DNA of 64,000 bases. Source: CAZMPJ01 sp964568455 (lineage in GTDB: Bacteria; Margulisbacteria; WOR-1; O2-12-FULL-45-9). The stretch spans positions 1 to 64,000 of the forward strand of contig CAZMPJ010000002.1 in assembly GCA_964568455.1 (NCBI GenBank), read 5' to 3'. Positions 52,708 through 61,650 of the stretch are shown one piece after another. Position 1 is the first letter of the stretch. Every line of letters begins with the position of its first letter. A program made the translations under genes and the position numbers. The notes under the pieces are model-generated. The model was not told the DNA's origin, searched no databases, and saw only the letters and a list, made by a program, of their open reading frames with translations.

Positions 52708-54398
52708 ATACTTCATTATGGCAATTATCAGAGCCTAATAAAGAATTAGCTCAAGAGGTATCTTCGAAGTTTAATATTTCTCCTTTTATTGCCCAGATTT
52801 TAATTCACAGAGGCATAAAAAACCCGGACCAATTCTTGAATCCTCGCTTAAAAGACCTTTGTGATCCTATGCAAATTCCCAACACAGAAAAAGCAGCTAA
52901 GAGAATTCTTTTAGCCAAAGAAAAAAATGAAAAAGTAGTGGTTTACGGTGATTACGATGTTGACGGTGTTACTGGCACAGCAATTTTAATCCACACTTTA
53001 AGGTTTTTAGGTATTAAAGCTGATTATTATATTCCGCATCGTTATGGAGAAGGTTATAGCTTATCTATCGAAGCGATTGAAAAGTTGGCAGCGGATGGCG
53101 CGAATTTAATTTTAACGGTTGATTGCGGGATTTCTAATGTTAAAGAAATAAAAAAAGCCAAAGAGCTAGGCTTAGAAGTAGTGGTAACTGACCATCATAA
53201 TATCCCAGAACAATTACCCGAGGCTTTTGCTTTGGTAAATCCAAAATTAATTTCCCAGGAACACCCTTCCCGCTATTTAGCTGGGGCAGGGGTGGCTTTT
53301 AAATTTGCCTGGGCGCTTTTAAAGGTGGCGGGGATTAAAGACGTTGAATTTTTATCTTCACTGCTTGACTTAGCTGGTTTGGGAACTTTTTCTGATGTAG
53401 TGCCGCTAAAAGATGAAAATCGCGTTTTGGCCATTAACGGTTTAAAACAAATTAATGCACGCAAACGACCAGGGATCAAAGCTTTACTTGAAGCTTCCGG
53501 GGTAAAAGGTGAAGTTAAAGTAAATAATATTTATTTTGCTTTGGCGCCACGCATCAATGCAGCTGGCCGATTGGAGCATGCTTCAAAGTCGGTTGAGCTT
53601 TTATTAACGGATGATTATGAACAAGCCCAAACTTTGGCCCAGGAGCTTAATCGTATTAATGTGAAGCGTCGGGATATTGGTAGTAGCATGCAAGAGGAGG
53701 CTTTTGCCCAAATTGATGATGATTATGTTGCAAAAAATAAGTTGGTTATTCTGCATGGCAGCGATTGGCATCCAGGGGTAATTGGTATTGTGGCTTCCAG
53801 GATTGTTGACCGTTACTCTCGTCCGGCAGTTTTGATAGGGGTTAATGAAGGGGTGGGGAGAGGTTCAGCGCGTTCCCTTAAAGGGGTCAACATGTATGAG
53901 TTGCTTAGCAATTGCAAAGATTTATTTACTGATTTTGGTGGGCATGAAGGGGCGGCTGGATTTGAAATTGTCCCGGAAAAGATTCCTGAACTTAAAAAAA
54001 GATTGCAGGTAGCTATTGATGCAATGGTTTCATTTGATGATTTGAAAAATAAAGTTATAATTGATTTAGATTTAGAGCCAAAAGATATTGATTTTAGTCT
54101 AGTTAAAGCCTTAGAAGCTTTGGGTCCTTTTGGAGAAGGAAATCCTGTGCCAGTATTTAGGTCAAGAGGGGTAAAAGTTCAAGAAATGAAGACTGTGGGC
54201 AAACAAAACAAGCATTTAAAGATAAAATTCTTTAAACAGGATGTAGTGTTGGATGCGATTGGTTTTTCCATGGGAAGTTTTGAAAAAAAACTAACTTATA
54301 GCAAAAATTATGATATTGTTTATAACTTAGAGAGCAACGAGTGGAACGGCTTTGAACGTATCCAGCTTAATTTAATTGACATCAAGGAGGCTGAGTGA
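52704..54398 (+). CDS. recJ: Single-stranded-DNA exonuclease RecJ
   Basis: 5'-3' ssDNA exonuclease of recombination and repair. 564 residues. DHH phosphoesterase motifs: VVVYGDYDVDGVTGTAIL, LTVDCGIS, VVTDHH, then DHHA1 with GRGSARS and FGGHEGAAGFEI, and a C-terminal OB-like domain. Starts with GTG overlapping the accB stop (GTGA). Confidence 0.96.
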   Translation: MNTSLWQLSEPNKELAQEVSSKFNISPFIAQILIHRGIKNPDQFLNPRLKDLCDPMQIPNTEKAAKRILLAKEKNEKVVVYGDYDVDGVTGTAILIHTLRFLGIKADYYIPHRYGEGYSLSIEAIEKLAADGANLILTVDCGISNVKEIKKAKELGLEVVVTDHHNIPEQLPEAFALVNPKLISQEHPSRYLAGAGVAFKFAWALLKVAGIKDVEFLSSLLDLAGLGTFSDVVPLKDENRVLAINGLKQINARKRPGIKALLEASGVKGEVKVNNIYFALAPRINAAGRLEHASKSVELLLTDDYEQAQTLAQELNRINVKRRDIGSSMQEEAFAQIDDDYVAKNKLVILHGSDWHPGVIGIVASRIVDRYSRPAVLIGVNEGVGRGSARSLKGVNMYELLSNCKDLFTDFGGHEGAAGFEIVPEKIPELKKRLQVAIDAMVSFDDLKNKVIIDLDLEPKDIDFSLVKALEALGPFGEGNPVPVFRSRGVKVQEMKTVGKQNKHLKIKFFKQDVVLDAIGFSMGSFEKKLTYSKNYDIVYNLESNEWNGFERIQLNLIDIKEAE

Positions 54399-55675
54399 TG
54401 AAAGTATTAGTAATCGGTGCTGGTGGTCGTGAAGATGCCTTAGTTTGGAAGATAAATCAAAGCCCAAAAGTTAAAAAGATCTATTGTGCGCCGGGAAATG
54501 CAGGTACTGCGCAGTTAGCGGAAAATTTAAATATTAAAGCCGACGATGTTGCAGGTTTAAAAAAGTTTGCCAAAGAAAACAAGATTGATTTAACCGTGGT
54601 TGGTCCGGAAATTCCGCTGGTAGCTGGCATTGTGGACGAGTTTGCCAAAGAAGGCCTAAAAATATTTGGTCCCAATAAAGCAGCTGCCATGATTGAAGGC
54701 AGCAAAGTTTTTTCCAAAGATTTTATGCTGAAATATGAACTTCCTACTGCACAGGCTGGGATTTTTGATAACTCCAAAGAAGCAATTGCTTATATTGAAG
54801 AAATGGGTGCGCCCATTGTGGTTAAAGCCGACGGTTTAGCTGCGGGTAAAGGCGTGATTGTGGCTAAAACCAAGGAAGAGGCTATCGCTGCGGTAAAAGA
54901 TATTATGGAAAAGAAGCAATTTGGAGAAGCTGGCAATAAAGTAGTTGTTGAAGAATGTTTAAAAGGCGAAGAAGCTTCAATCATTGCGATTACTGACGGA
55001 AAAACAGTTCTTTCTTTAGCTTCGTCTCAAGATCATAAACGAGTTTCTGATAATGATGAGGGTTTAAACACCGGTGGAATGGGAGCTTACAGTCCTGCGC
55101 CGATTGTAACTGATCAATTAATGGAACAGATTGATCAAACGGTTTTAAAACCTTTTATTGCTGGCATGGAACAGGAAGGTATTGATTATAAAGGAGTAAT
55201 TTACGCGGGGATTATGGTAACCAAAGAAGGGCCAAAAGTTTTAGAATTTAATGCTCGCTTTGGAGATCCAGAAACTCAACCAATTATGATGCGTATGCAA
55301 AGTGATATTGTGCCGATTTTTGAAGCAGTAATTGCTGGTAAATTAGCGGGGAAAAATATTGAGTGGAAAGATAAAGCTGCAGTTTGCGTGGTTTTAGCTT
55401 CGGGTGGTTATCCAGGTAAATATGAAAAGGGCATTCCAATTTCCGGCATTGAAAAAGTTGATCAATTAGACAATGCTTATGTGTTTCATGCTGGAACCAA
55501 GCTTTCGGGAAAAAATATTGTAACTTCCGGCGGAAGAGTTCTTGGAGTTACAGCTTTGGGTGATGGGATCAAGTTTGCAATCCAAAATGCTTATCGGGCG
55601 GTTGACCTGATTAAATTCAAAGGTATGCACTATCGCAGGGATATTGGAAAGAAAGCATTAAAATATGAAAGGTGA
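54398..55675 (+). CDS. purD: Phosphoribosylamine-glycine ligase
   Basis: ATP-grasp enzyme of purine synthesis making glycinamide ribonucleotide. 425 residues. VLVIGAGGREDALVWKI at the N-terminus, GPEIPLVAGIVDEF, VVKADGLAAGKGV, RFGDPETQ. Start at ATG 54398 with AAGGAGG eight bases upstream; the GTG at 54395 is three bases earlier. It overlaps the recJ stop. Other pur genes are not in the window. Confidence 0.96.
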   Translation: MKVLVIGAGGREDALVWKINQSPKVKKIYCAPGNAGTAQLAENLNIKADDVAGLKKFAKENKIDLTVVGPEIPLVAGIVDEFAKEGLKIFGPNKAAAMIEGSKVFSKDFMLKYELPTAQAGIFDNSKEAIAYIEEMGAPIVVKADGLAAGKGVIVAKTKEEAIAAVKDIMEKKQFGEAGNKVVVEECLKGEEASIIAITDGKTVLSLASSQDHKRVSDNDEGLNTGGMGAYSPAPIVTDQLMEQIDQTVLKPFIAGMEQEGIDYKGVIYAGIMVTKEGPKVLEFNARFGDPETQPIMMRMQSDIVPIFEAVIAGKLAGKNIEWKDKAAVCVVLASGGYPGKYEKGIPISGIEKVDQLDNAYVFHAGTKLSGKNIVTSGGRVLGVTALGDGIKFAIQNAYRAVDLIKFKGMHYRRDIGKKALKYER

Positions 55676-55695
55676 GTAATTAGTAATAAGTAATG
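55675..55695. repeat. Heptanucleotide tandem repeat at the purD/rdgB junction
   Basis: Three units AGTAATT, AGTAATA, AGTAATG, starting in the purD stop codon and ending in the rdgB start codon, so the ATG of rdgB belongs to the array. Confidence 0.7.
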
Positions 55696-56244
55696 AGAAA
55701 AGAAATTTTAGTTGTTACCTCTAATAAACACAAGCTTAAAGAAATTCGCAAGATCTTAAAATTAAAAGTTAAAGGCCAAAACTCTAATGTTAAAGAGGAT
55801 AAAAGAACTTTTGAAGGCAACGCAATAAAAAAAGTTAAGGCCATTAAATTAAAACCTGGGCAAATTGCGATTGCGGATGATTCTGGGCTCATGGTTAATG
55901 CTTTAAATGGAAAACCGGGTGTTAAGTCAGCTAGGTTTGCCAGTCCTCCAACGCCAAACAATCTGTGTTCAAAATTATTAACAAAAATAAAGAATAAAAA
56001 AAATCGTTCTGCCAAGTTCGTTTGTGTAATAGCTATTGCTTATCCATCGGGAAAAATTAAAACTGTAAAAGGGGTTTGTCCTGGGAAGATTATTCATGAG
56101 ATGAGGGGGAAGAGTGGGTTTGGTTATGATCCAGTGTTTGTGCCAAGAGGATATAAAAAATCTTTTGCGGAAATGAAATCTGCTATGAAAAATCGGTTAA
56201 GTCATCGAGGTAGGGCATTGAAAAAACTAAAAGCTATTTTATAA
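55693..56244 (+). CDS. rdgB: Non-canonical purine NTP pyrophosphatase (RdgB/HAM1)
   Basis: Hydrolyses dITP/XTP/ITP to keep deaminated purines out of nucleic acids. 183 residues. VVTSNKHKLKEIRKIL at the N-terminus, FEGNAIKKV, ADDSGLMVNALNGKPGVKSARFA, FGYDPVFVPRG, and the C-terminal LSHRGRALKKL are diagnostic. A degenerate period-7 array (55758-55792) encodes KLKVKGQNSNV between the first and second motifs. No ribosome binding site is visible; the start codon lies in a repeat. Converges with the EamA gene with an 11-base overlap. Confidence 0.94.
   Translation: MRKEILVVTSNKHKLKEIRKILKLKVKGQNSNVKEDKRTFEGNAIKKVKAIKLKPGQIAIADDSGLMVNALNGKPGVKSARFASPPTPNNLCSKLLTKIKNKKNRSAKFVCVIAIAYPSGKIKTVKGVCPGKIIHEMRGKSGFGYDPVFVPRGYKKSFAEMKSAMKNRLSHRGRALKKLKAIL
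55758..55792. repeat. Degenerate heptanucleotide repeat inside rdgB
   Basis: Five loose units (AAAATTA, AAAGTTA, AAGGCCA, AAACTCT, AATGTTA) encoding KLKVKGQNSNV. Less regular than the other arrays. Confidence 0.5.
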
Positions 56245-57067
56245 TTTCCCCAGGATGTGAATGTAGCAGATAGACAATGCTTCCTACAATCAGAATTGCT
56301 CCTAAAACAAAAGTTGTACTTAATGTTTCACCCAAAAACAATATAGCTAAAGCAACTGACACTACAATGGTAAACATGGAAATAGTTCCGCCTTCAACCA
56401 CATTACAATATTTATAAGCATAGGTAAGTAAAAGCTGGGCAATGGTAGCAATTATAGCCATTGCGATTCCTAACATTAGTAGGTTGGCACTGGGAATGAT
56501 TATTTTATTAATAGAAAAAAGACTGCCAAAAATAGTTCCACCAATCATTAAAGATAATGTTATGCCCCAAGAATTATCATATTTTCTAAGTTCCCTTATG
56601 CTAACTACTGCCATACCAGCTAAGATGGCAGAAAAAAGAGCATAGTTATAGCCAAAGTTCAAATTTGTAAACTCTGGCTGGATAATTAAATAAATACCAA
56701 CGAAAGCGGTCAGTAAAGCAAAAAATGCTCCAGATTTTAATTCTTCTTTTAACCAGAAACTAGCAAAGAGCGTGGCAAAAATAGGATAAGTAAAAGAAAG
56801 TAAAACTGCGTCAGACAAGGGGATCATGGAAATGGCTTTAAAATAACAAGTAATAGCTGCGCCACCTACTAATCCGCGGAAAATTAATAAAGGTTTATTT
56901 TTAAGGTCGAGTTTTATTTTGCCAATAACTAAAATTAATATGAGACCAGTTAATCCAACAAAAAAGCGGATGAAAACAATTTCTGCGGCAGGTAAATAAA
57001 AGGAAAGCACTTTGGCCATAAAAGCCATAATGCCGAATAATATTGAAGCGGTTAACATTGCCCACAT
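56234..57067 (-). CDS. EamA-type drug/metabolite transporter
   Basis: Ten-helix DMT-superfamily permease, 277 residues, from two EamA repeats of five helices. First half: FVRFFVGLTGL-like segment (VFIRFFVGL), GGAAITCYFKAISMIPLSDAVLLSFTYPIFATLF. Second half ends EGGTISMFTIVVSVALAILFLGETLS. Substrate unknown. The ATG lies 12 bases after the 3' end of tRNA-Arg on the same strand and has no ribosome binding site, so it may be expressed from the tRNA transcript. Confidence 0.88.
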   Translation of the reverse strand: MWAMLTASILFGIMAFMAKVLSFYLPAAEIVFIRFFVGLTGLILILVIGKIKLDLKNKPLLIFRGLVGGAAITCYFKAISMIPLSDAVLLSFTYPIFATLFASFWLKEELKSGAFFALLTAFVGIYLIIQPEFTNLNFGYNYALFSAILAGMAVVSIRELRKYDNSWGITLSLMIGGTIFGSLFSINKIIIPSANLLMLGIAMAIIATIAQLLLTYAYKYCNVVEGGTISMFTIVVSVALAILFLGETLSTTFVLGAILIVGSIVYLLHSHPGEIIK

Positions 57068-57079
57068 AATAAATTTAAA

Positions 57080-57153
57080 TGCGCCAGGGAGGACTTGAAC
57101 CCCCAGCCTACTGGTTCGAAGCCAGACGCTCTATCCAATTGAGCTACTGGCGC
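57080..57153 (-). tRNA. tRNA-Arg (UCG anticodon)
   Basis: 74 bases, cloverleaf intact: acceptor GCGCCAG/CTGGCGC with discriminator A, D-arm GCTC...GAGC, anticodon loop CTTCGAA giving TCG, T-loop GGTTCAA. CCA is not encoded. Confidence 0.93.
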
Positions 57154-57179
57154 ATGTTTACATTATAGTACATTATTCA

Positions 57180-57230
57180 TTGCAAAAAAATAATTATTTT
57201 GTTACAATAAAAAAAGAATAATTATTTTGT
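57180..57230 (+). promoter_or_regulatory. Promoter and direct repeats upstream of homospermidine synthase
   Basis: TTGCAA (57180-57185), 17-base spacer, TACAAT (57203-57208) preceded by TGT. A 14-base direct repeat AATAATTATTTTGT occurs at 57189-57202, in the spacer, and 57217-57230, just after the -10; AAGGAG follows. The 28-base spacing of the copies makes an operator plausible. Confidence 0.6.
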
Positions 57231-57241
57231 AAGGAGAAAAA

Positions 57242-58735
57242 ATGTCAGAAAAAAAATATGTAAAGTTTGCAGGGAAAATATTGATTATTGGCTGCGGTTC
57301 GGTTTCGCAATGTGCTATCCCTCTGATTATCCGCCACATTGATGTTGATCCTAAGCGAGTTACTATTATGGATTTTGTAGATAATAGCCATCGAGTAAAA
57401 GATTCACTGGCTAAAGGCGTTAAATATGTTAATGATCGAGTTACGCAAGATAATTATCAACAATTGCTGGCAAAATATGTTGGTAAGGGCGATTTAATTG
57501 TTGATTTAGCCTGGAACATTGATTGTATTGCTATAGTTAAATGGTGTCGGGATAATGAGGTGCTTTATTGCAATACTTCGGTAGAAGAATGGGATCCGTA
57601 TAAAGATGCAGAAAGAAATGATCCAGGGAAATATACATTATATTCAAGGCATATGGAAATTAGAAGAAAACTGGAAGAATGGGGCAATGAAAATGTTACT
57701 ACTGCCATTGTTGACCATGGTGCTAATCCAGGATTGGTTTCTCATTTTACCAAACATGCTTTAATTGGTATTGCAAAAAAGATTCTTGCGGAAAAACCAA
57801 AAGACGAAAGGGTTGAACCATTAAAAGCGGCTTTAAAAGATAAAAACTTTGCAAAATTAGGCCAATTAACCGGAACCAAAGTTATTCATATTTCAGAGCG
57901 TGATACCCAGATTACTGATAAACCAAAACAGGTCAATGAATTTGTAAACACCTGGAGTATTGAAGGCTTTTTTGAAGAAGGGGTGGCGCCGTCCGAATTG
58001 GGGTGGGGCACACACGAAAAATATATTCCAGAAGGAACTTATTTTCACAAAGTTGGTCCGCAAAACCAGATTTGCCTTAAAACTATTGGTATGAAAACCT
58101 GGGTAAGGTCTTGGGTTCCTTGTGGTGAAATTACTGGAATGGTGGTTCGCCATGGCGAAGCTTTTAGTATTTCTGATCGCTTAACTGTTTGGGAAAACGG
58201 CAAAGCAGTTTATCGACCCACTGTCCATTATGCTTACTGTCCTTCTAATGCAGCGATCAATTCTTTGCATGAACTGGAAATGCGCCAATTTAATCTGCAA
58301 GAGAAGCAAAGAATTATGAACGATGAAATTATTGATGGCGAAGACCAGCTTGGAGTTCTTCTAATGGGCCACGATTTTAAGTCCTGGTGGTGCGGCAGCT
58401 TGCTTGATATTCACAGTGCCAGAAAATTGGTTTTAGGACAACAAGCCACCACCATGCAGGTAGCTATATCAGTTGTGTCAGCTGCAGTTTGGATGATTAA
58501 AAACCCAAAAAGAGGATTTTTAATGCCAGACGATGTTGATCATGAGGCAGTTTTAGAAGTAGCCATGGATTATATTAAGCCTTTTGTTTCAAAAGCAGTT
58601 GATTGGACCCCGCTTAAAAATCTAAATAGTAAATTTACTAAATTTGATATCCCAATGCCAACTGAAGAAGATGTTTGGCAGTTTACTACTTTTTTGGTAG
58701 ACCATAATATGCGCGCAAGAGCTAAAAAAATATGA
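57242..58735 (+). CDS. hss: Homospermidine synthase
   Basis: NAD-dependent enzyme that makes sym-homospermidine from two putrescines (or putrescine plus spermidine). 497 residues. The Rossmann start KILIIGCGSVSQCAIPLIIRH, WNIDCIAIVKWC, and YCNTSVEEWDPY, VDHGANPGLVSHF are typical of the bacterial HSS/saccharopine-reductase-like family. AAGGAG precedes the ATG. Its end overlaps the decarboxylase gene by four bases, giving a two-gene polyamine operon. Confidence 0.92.
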   Translation: MSEKKYVKFAGKILIIGCGSVSQCAIPLIIRHIDVDPKRVTIMDFVDNSHRVKDSLAKGVKYVNDRVTQDNYQQLLAKYVGKGDLIVDLAWNIDCIAIVKWCRDNEVLYCNTSVEEWDPYKDAERNDPGKYTLYSRHMEIRRKLEEWGNENVTTAIVDHGANPGLVSHFTKHALIGIAKKILAEKPKDERVEPLKAALKDKNFAKLGQLTGTKVIHISERDTQITDKPKQVNEFVNTWSIEGFFEEGVAPSELGWGTHEKYIPEGTYFHKVGPQNQICLKTIGMKTWVRSWVPCGEITGMVVRHGEAFSISDRLTVWENGKAVYRPTVHYAYCPSNAAINSLHELEMRQFNLQEKQRIMNDEIIDGEDQLGVLLMGHDFKSWWCGSLLDIHSARKLVLGQQATTMQVAISVVSAAVWMIKNPKRGFLMPDDVDHEAVLEVAMDYIKPFVSKAVDWTPLKNLNSKFTKFDIPMPTEEDVWQFTTFLVDHNMRARAKKI

Positions 58736-59850
58736 GCGACGGTATTGAAAATTTAATTAGACGTAAGGTTGAGCAGCAAGGCTCACCGCTTATGCTGATT
58801 AGCCGCAAAACTCTGCGCCAGCAATATGAGCGCTTTACCCGTTATCTTTCTATGGTTACTCCTTATTACGCGATTAAAGCTAATCCTCACCCAGAAATCA
58901 TCAAATACTTTATAAAACTGGGAGCAGGTTTTGACGTGGCTAGCGCTGCGGAAATGAATTTGGTGCTTAGCTTAGGAGCTGACCCTAAAAAAATTATTTT
59001 TGCTAATACAGTTAAATCTAATGAAGATATTGTGAAGGCTAACAGGAAAAAAGTACGCTTTATGACTTTTGATAATGAATCCGAACTTTATAAGATTGCT
59101 AAACATTGTTCTGGAGTCAGAGTTTTAGTCAGAATTAAAGTTAGCAATGACGGCAGCACGGTTGAATTGTCCCGCAAGTTTGGCGCTGATCCTGATCAAG
59201 CTATCTTCCTTTTAAAAAAAGCCAAATCATTGGGGCTTAAGCCAGCTGGAGTTTCTTTTCACGTAGGCTCACAATGTGTTAATTTGAAAAATTTTCTTCA
59301 AGCGTTAGATCTTTGCGGCACAATTTTTAATGAGGCTAAGGGCGTAGGCTTAAAGTTAGATACACTTGATATTGGTGGAGGGTTTCCCATTCGTCATTTT
59401 GACAGTGACGACCATATGACTTTAAAAGAGATGGCTAGACATTTGCGCAAAAAAATGAAAAGGTTGTTTGATAAAGATACTAAGTTTATTGCGGAACCAG
59501 GAAGATATTTAGCTGGCCCTGCCGGAACCTTGGTTACTCGGGTAGTGGGAAGGACCTTTCGCAATAATCGCAATTTTTATTATATTGATGACGGTATTTA
59601 CGCGGATTTTTCCGGTATGATTTTTGATCATTGCCGCTATGAATTTAAAACTCTGCGCCGCGGCCAAAAATTCTTAAGCACTATTGCTGGACCTACTTGC
59701 GACTCTTTAGATATCCTTTCGCATAACGAAGATTTACCCGAGCTTGAAGTAGGTAATATTGTTTACGTAAAAAATATTGGAGCTTACTCTTGTGCCTCCG
59801 CGGTTCCTAATTTCAATGGTTTTAAGCCCGCGAAAATCATTATGGTATAA
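58732..59850 (+). CDS. Ornithine decarboxylase-like PLP enzyme (alanine-racemase fold)
   Basis: Likely makes putrescine for homospermidine synthase. 372 residues. PLP-binding Lys in YYAIKANPHP, VSFHVGSQC with the stacking His, GGGFP, EPGRYLAGPAGTL, DDGIYADFSGMIFDH, and GPTCDSLD with the catalytic Cys-Asp of eukaryotic-type ornithine decarboxylases. Lysine or other diamino-acid decarboxylation cannot be excluded. Operon with hss supports ornithine. Confidence 0.87.
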   Translation: MSDGIENLIRRKVEQQGSPLMLISRKTLRQQYERFTRYLSMVTPYYAIKANPHPEIIKYFIKLGAGFDVASAAEMNLVLSLGADPKKIIFANTVKSNEDIVKANRKKVRFMTFDNESELYKIAKHCSGVRVLVRIKVSNDGSTVELSRKFGADPDQAIFLLKKAKSLGLKPAGVSFHVGSQCVNLKNFLQALDLCGTIFNEAKGVGLKLDTLDIGGGFPIRHFDSDDHMTLKEMARHLRKKMKRLFDKDTKFIAEPGRYLAGPAGTLVTRVVGRTFRNNRNFYYIDDGIYADFSGMIFDHCRYEFKTLRRGQKFLSTIAGPTCDSLDILSHNEDLPELEVGNIVYVKNIGAYSCASAVPNFNGFKPAKIIMV

Positions 59851-59862
59851 AGGAGGATTTTT

Positions 59863-60351
59863 ATGCCAAAGAAAAAGAGTAAAAAGAAAACTTCTCGACA
59901 AGTTCGAAGTAAGAAGAAAACCGTTAAAAAAGCCTCAAAAAAAGTAAAAGCACTTAAACCCATTGCCGAAATAGAGCATTTTTTTGGAAAAATTAATGTT
60001 GCGGCTTTCAAGTTAAAAAAACCTTTAAAAATTGGTGATAAAATCCATATTAAAGGAGCCACTACTGATTTTGTTCAGGGTATTGATTCAATGCAGATTA
60101 ATCATAAAACTGTTACTAAAGCGGCCAAAGGAAAAGATATTGGCATAAGGGTTAAAGGAAAATGTCGGGTAGGGGATAAAGTATTTATTGCTGCAAAAGA
60201 TGCAGGTATTACTGCAAAACCTAGTGCTCCCAATTTTATGTTTCCTATGATGCAGCCCACTAAACGTCCAGAATCGCCAAAGCCAATGAAAAAGCCGCAA
60301 CCGCCTAAAAAATCGGGTGGATATGAAGAAACGAAGTTCTTAAGTTTCTAA
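59863..60351 (+). CDS. Small translation-elongation-factor-like (EF-Tu domain II) protein
   Basis: 162 residues. A Lys/Arg-rich N-terminal tail (1-32), then a single beta-barrel like EF-Tu/IF2 domain II (about 35-115): IEHFFGKINVAAFKLKKPLKIGDKIHIKG, FVQGIDSMQINHKTVTKAAKGKDIGIRV, CRVGDKVFI. A Pro/Lys-rich tail follows. Such GTPase-less proteins are found in several bacteria and archaea and resemble the C-terminal barrel of U32 peptidases; role unknown. AAGGAGG is eight bases before the ATG. Probably cotranscribed with the polyamine genes. Confidence 0.78.
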   Translation: MPKKKSKKKTSRQVRSKKKTVKKASKKVKALKPIAEIEHFFGKINVAAFKLKKPLKIGDKIHIKGATTDFVQGIDSMQINHKTVTKAAKGKDIGIRVKGKCRVGDKVFIAAKDAGITAKPSAPNFMFPMMQPTKRPESPKPMKKPQPPKKSGGYEETKFLSF

Positions 60352-60372
60352 TTTATTCGGATTTTTATTTGG

Positions 60373-60444
60373 GGCGGCCAGTGGGAATTGAACCCGCAAT
60401 AACAGAATCACAATCTGTCGTGTTACCACTACACTATGGCCGCC
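60373..60444 (-). tRNA. tRNA-His (GUG anticodon)
   Basis: Acceptor GCGGCCA/TGGCCGC, an encoded extra G at position -1 opposite discriminator C, as required for bacterial tRNA-His. Anticodon loop TTGTGAT gives GTG; T-loop GGTTCAA. Confidence 0.93.
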
Positions 60445-60467
60445 ACGCTTTTATTATCATACCAAAA

Positions 60468-60500
60468 AGCTTGCCCCGAGCGCAAGTCGAGGGGTATAAT
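60468..60500 (+). promoter_or_regulatory. Repeat-borne promoter of the metallopeptidase lipoprotein gene
   Basis: AGC then TTGCCC (60471-60476), 18-base spacer CGAGCGCAAGTCGAGGGG, and TATAAT (60495-60500). Near-copy of 37141-37170 in the opposite orientation. The ATG at 60508 lies seven bases after the -10 without a ribosome binding site. Confidence 0.65.
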
Positions 60501-60507
60501 TAGGGCA

Positions 60508-61650
60508 ATGCGTTGGCTATCGATTACTTTATTATTATTTTTTGTGTATGGTTGCTCTATTCAACAATCTTCTAGTGCTGATCTTCAAATTATCAGTTTA
60601 AGTGCGGACGGCGACACTATTACCACTAGTATTTATAATCAGGGTGACGGGGATGCGACTGATGCCACGATTACTTTTAATTTAGATGAAATTTATTATG
60701 CTGATCCCAATAGTATAACTTCAACCATTAGTCTTTTGGCAGCGGGCGGATTTTTAACTGTTGAAACCACAAACAGTTTAACTTCAGAAGGTGGGGTGGG
60801 TCAACATTATTTAAAAGCAGATACTGGGAGTGATACCAGCGCGCTTTATTACTATGATGGAGCTTATACTAGTGCTTACAATTATATTAACAATAATAAA
60901 AGCACCTGGATTTCTACGATTAGGGATCGCTGTCAATTGTATTATAATTGGCCGGCGTCAGGTAACTATAATATGCAATTGCTTGATGACATGACGAGTT
61001 TGGGTAGAAGAAGTACCAGGACTATTTTGGGAACCTCTACTTCGGTTCTATCTTTAGATCTAGAAGCCGCGGCAGATGGTTATTCTGCCTATTATTGGGA
61101 TGGAGATCGCATTTCTTATAATACATCCCGCGAAATTGTTTATCATGAATATGTCCATGCTTTTCATCGGGAATATGTGGTGCAATATGGTAGCTGGAAT
61201 AATGCACCTACCTGGTTTAAAGAAGGTATAGCTGTTTTTACTGCTGGTCAGGGCCCTAATCGAGTTAAATACTATGCTTATCGCTATAAAAATAATTATG
61301 ATTATACACAATATGAAACCCGCGAAGAAATTCTAGAAGGAGTTTGTGGTGGTAGCAGTCATACACATGAGTCCAATGATTATGCTGGAGATTATTTAGC
61401 CATTCAATACATAATTGATAATTACAGTTATGCAACACTCCGAAGTATTATTTACGATAATGCTAATGGTGAAGATATCGAAGATGCGATTGTGGATAAT
61501 TTGTCTAATGTTAGCAGTTGGACTTCTTTTAAAAGTAAACTTAGGTCTTATACCGATGATGTTTTAGATGACTATTGGGATCATTTGACAAGTTCTTCTG
61601 TTTCTGCGGCTGATATTACTATGCCACCTGAATCAGAATTGATTGATTAA
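60508..61650 (+). CDS. Lipoprotein gluzincin-type metallopeptidase
   Basis: 380 residues. Type II signal peptide MRWLSITLLLFFVYGC, then a beta-sandwich region (about 25-110, CARDB-like ADLQIISLSADGDTITTSIYNQGDGDATDATITF) and a peptidase domain with the zinc motif HEYVHAFH and downstream WFKEGIAVF, whose Glu would be the third ligand (peptidase MA-like/M1 gluzincin pattern). Exported and lipid-anchored; substrate unknown. ATG at 60508 chosen because it begins a proper signal peptide; earlier in-frame starts run through the tRNA and repeat. Confidence 0.78.
   Translation: MRWLSITLLLFFVYGCSIQQSSSADLQIISLSADGDTITTSIYNQGDGDATDATITFNLDEIYYADPNSITSTISLLAAGGFLTVETTNSLTSEGGVGQHYLKADTGSDTSALYYYDGAYTSAYNYINNNKSTWISTIRDRCQLYYNWPASGNYNMQLLDDMTSLGRRSTRTILGTSTSVLSLDLEAAADGYSAYYWDGDRISYNTSREIVYHEYVHAFHREYVVQYGSWNNAPTWFKEGIAVFTAGQGPNRVKYYAYRYKNNYDYTQYETREEILEGVCGGSSHTHESNDYAGDYLAIQYIIDNYSYATLRSIIYDNANGEDIEDAIVDNLSNVSSWTSFKSKLRSYTDDVLDDYWDHLTSSSVSAADITMPPESELID

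Noticed and set aside
60436..60507. Upstream extension of the metallopeptidase gene
   Set aside because: It would translate the end of tRNA-His and the repeat promoter; the ATG at 60508 begins a clean lipoprotein signal peptide.
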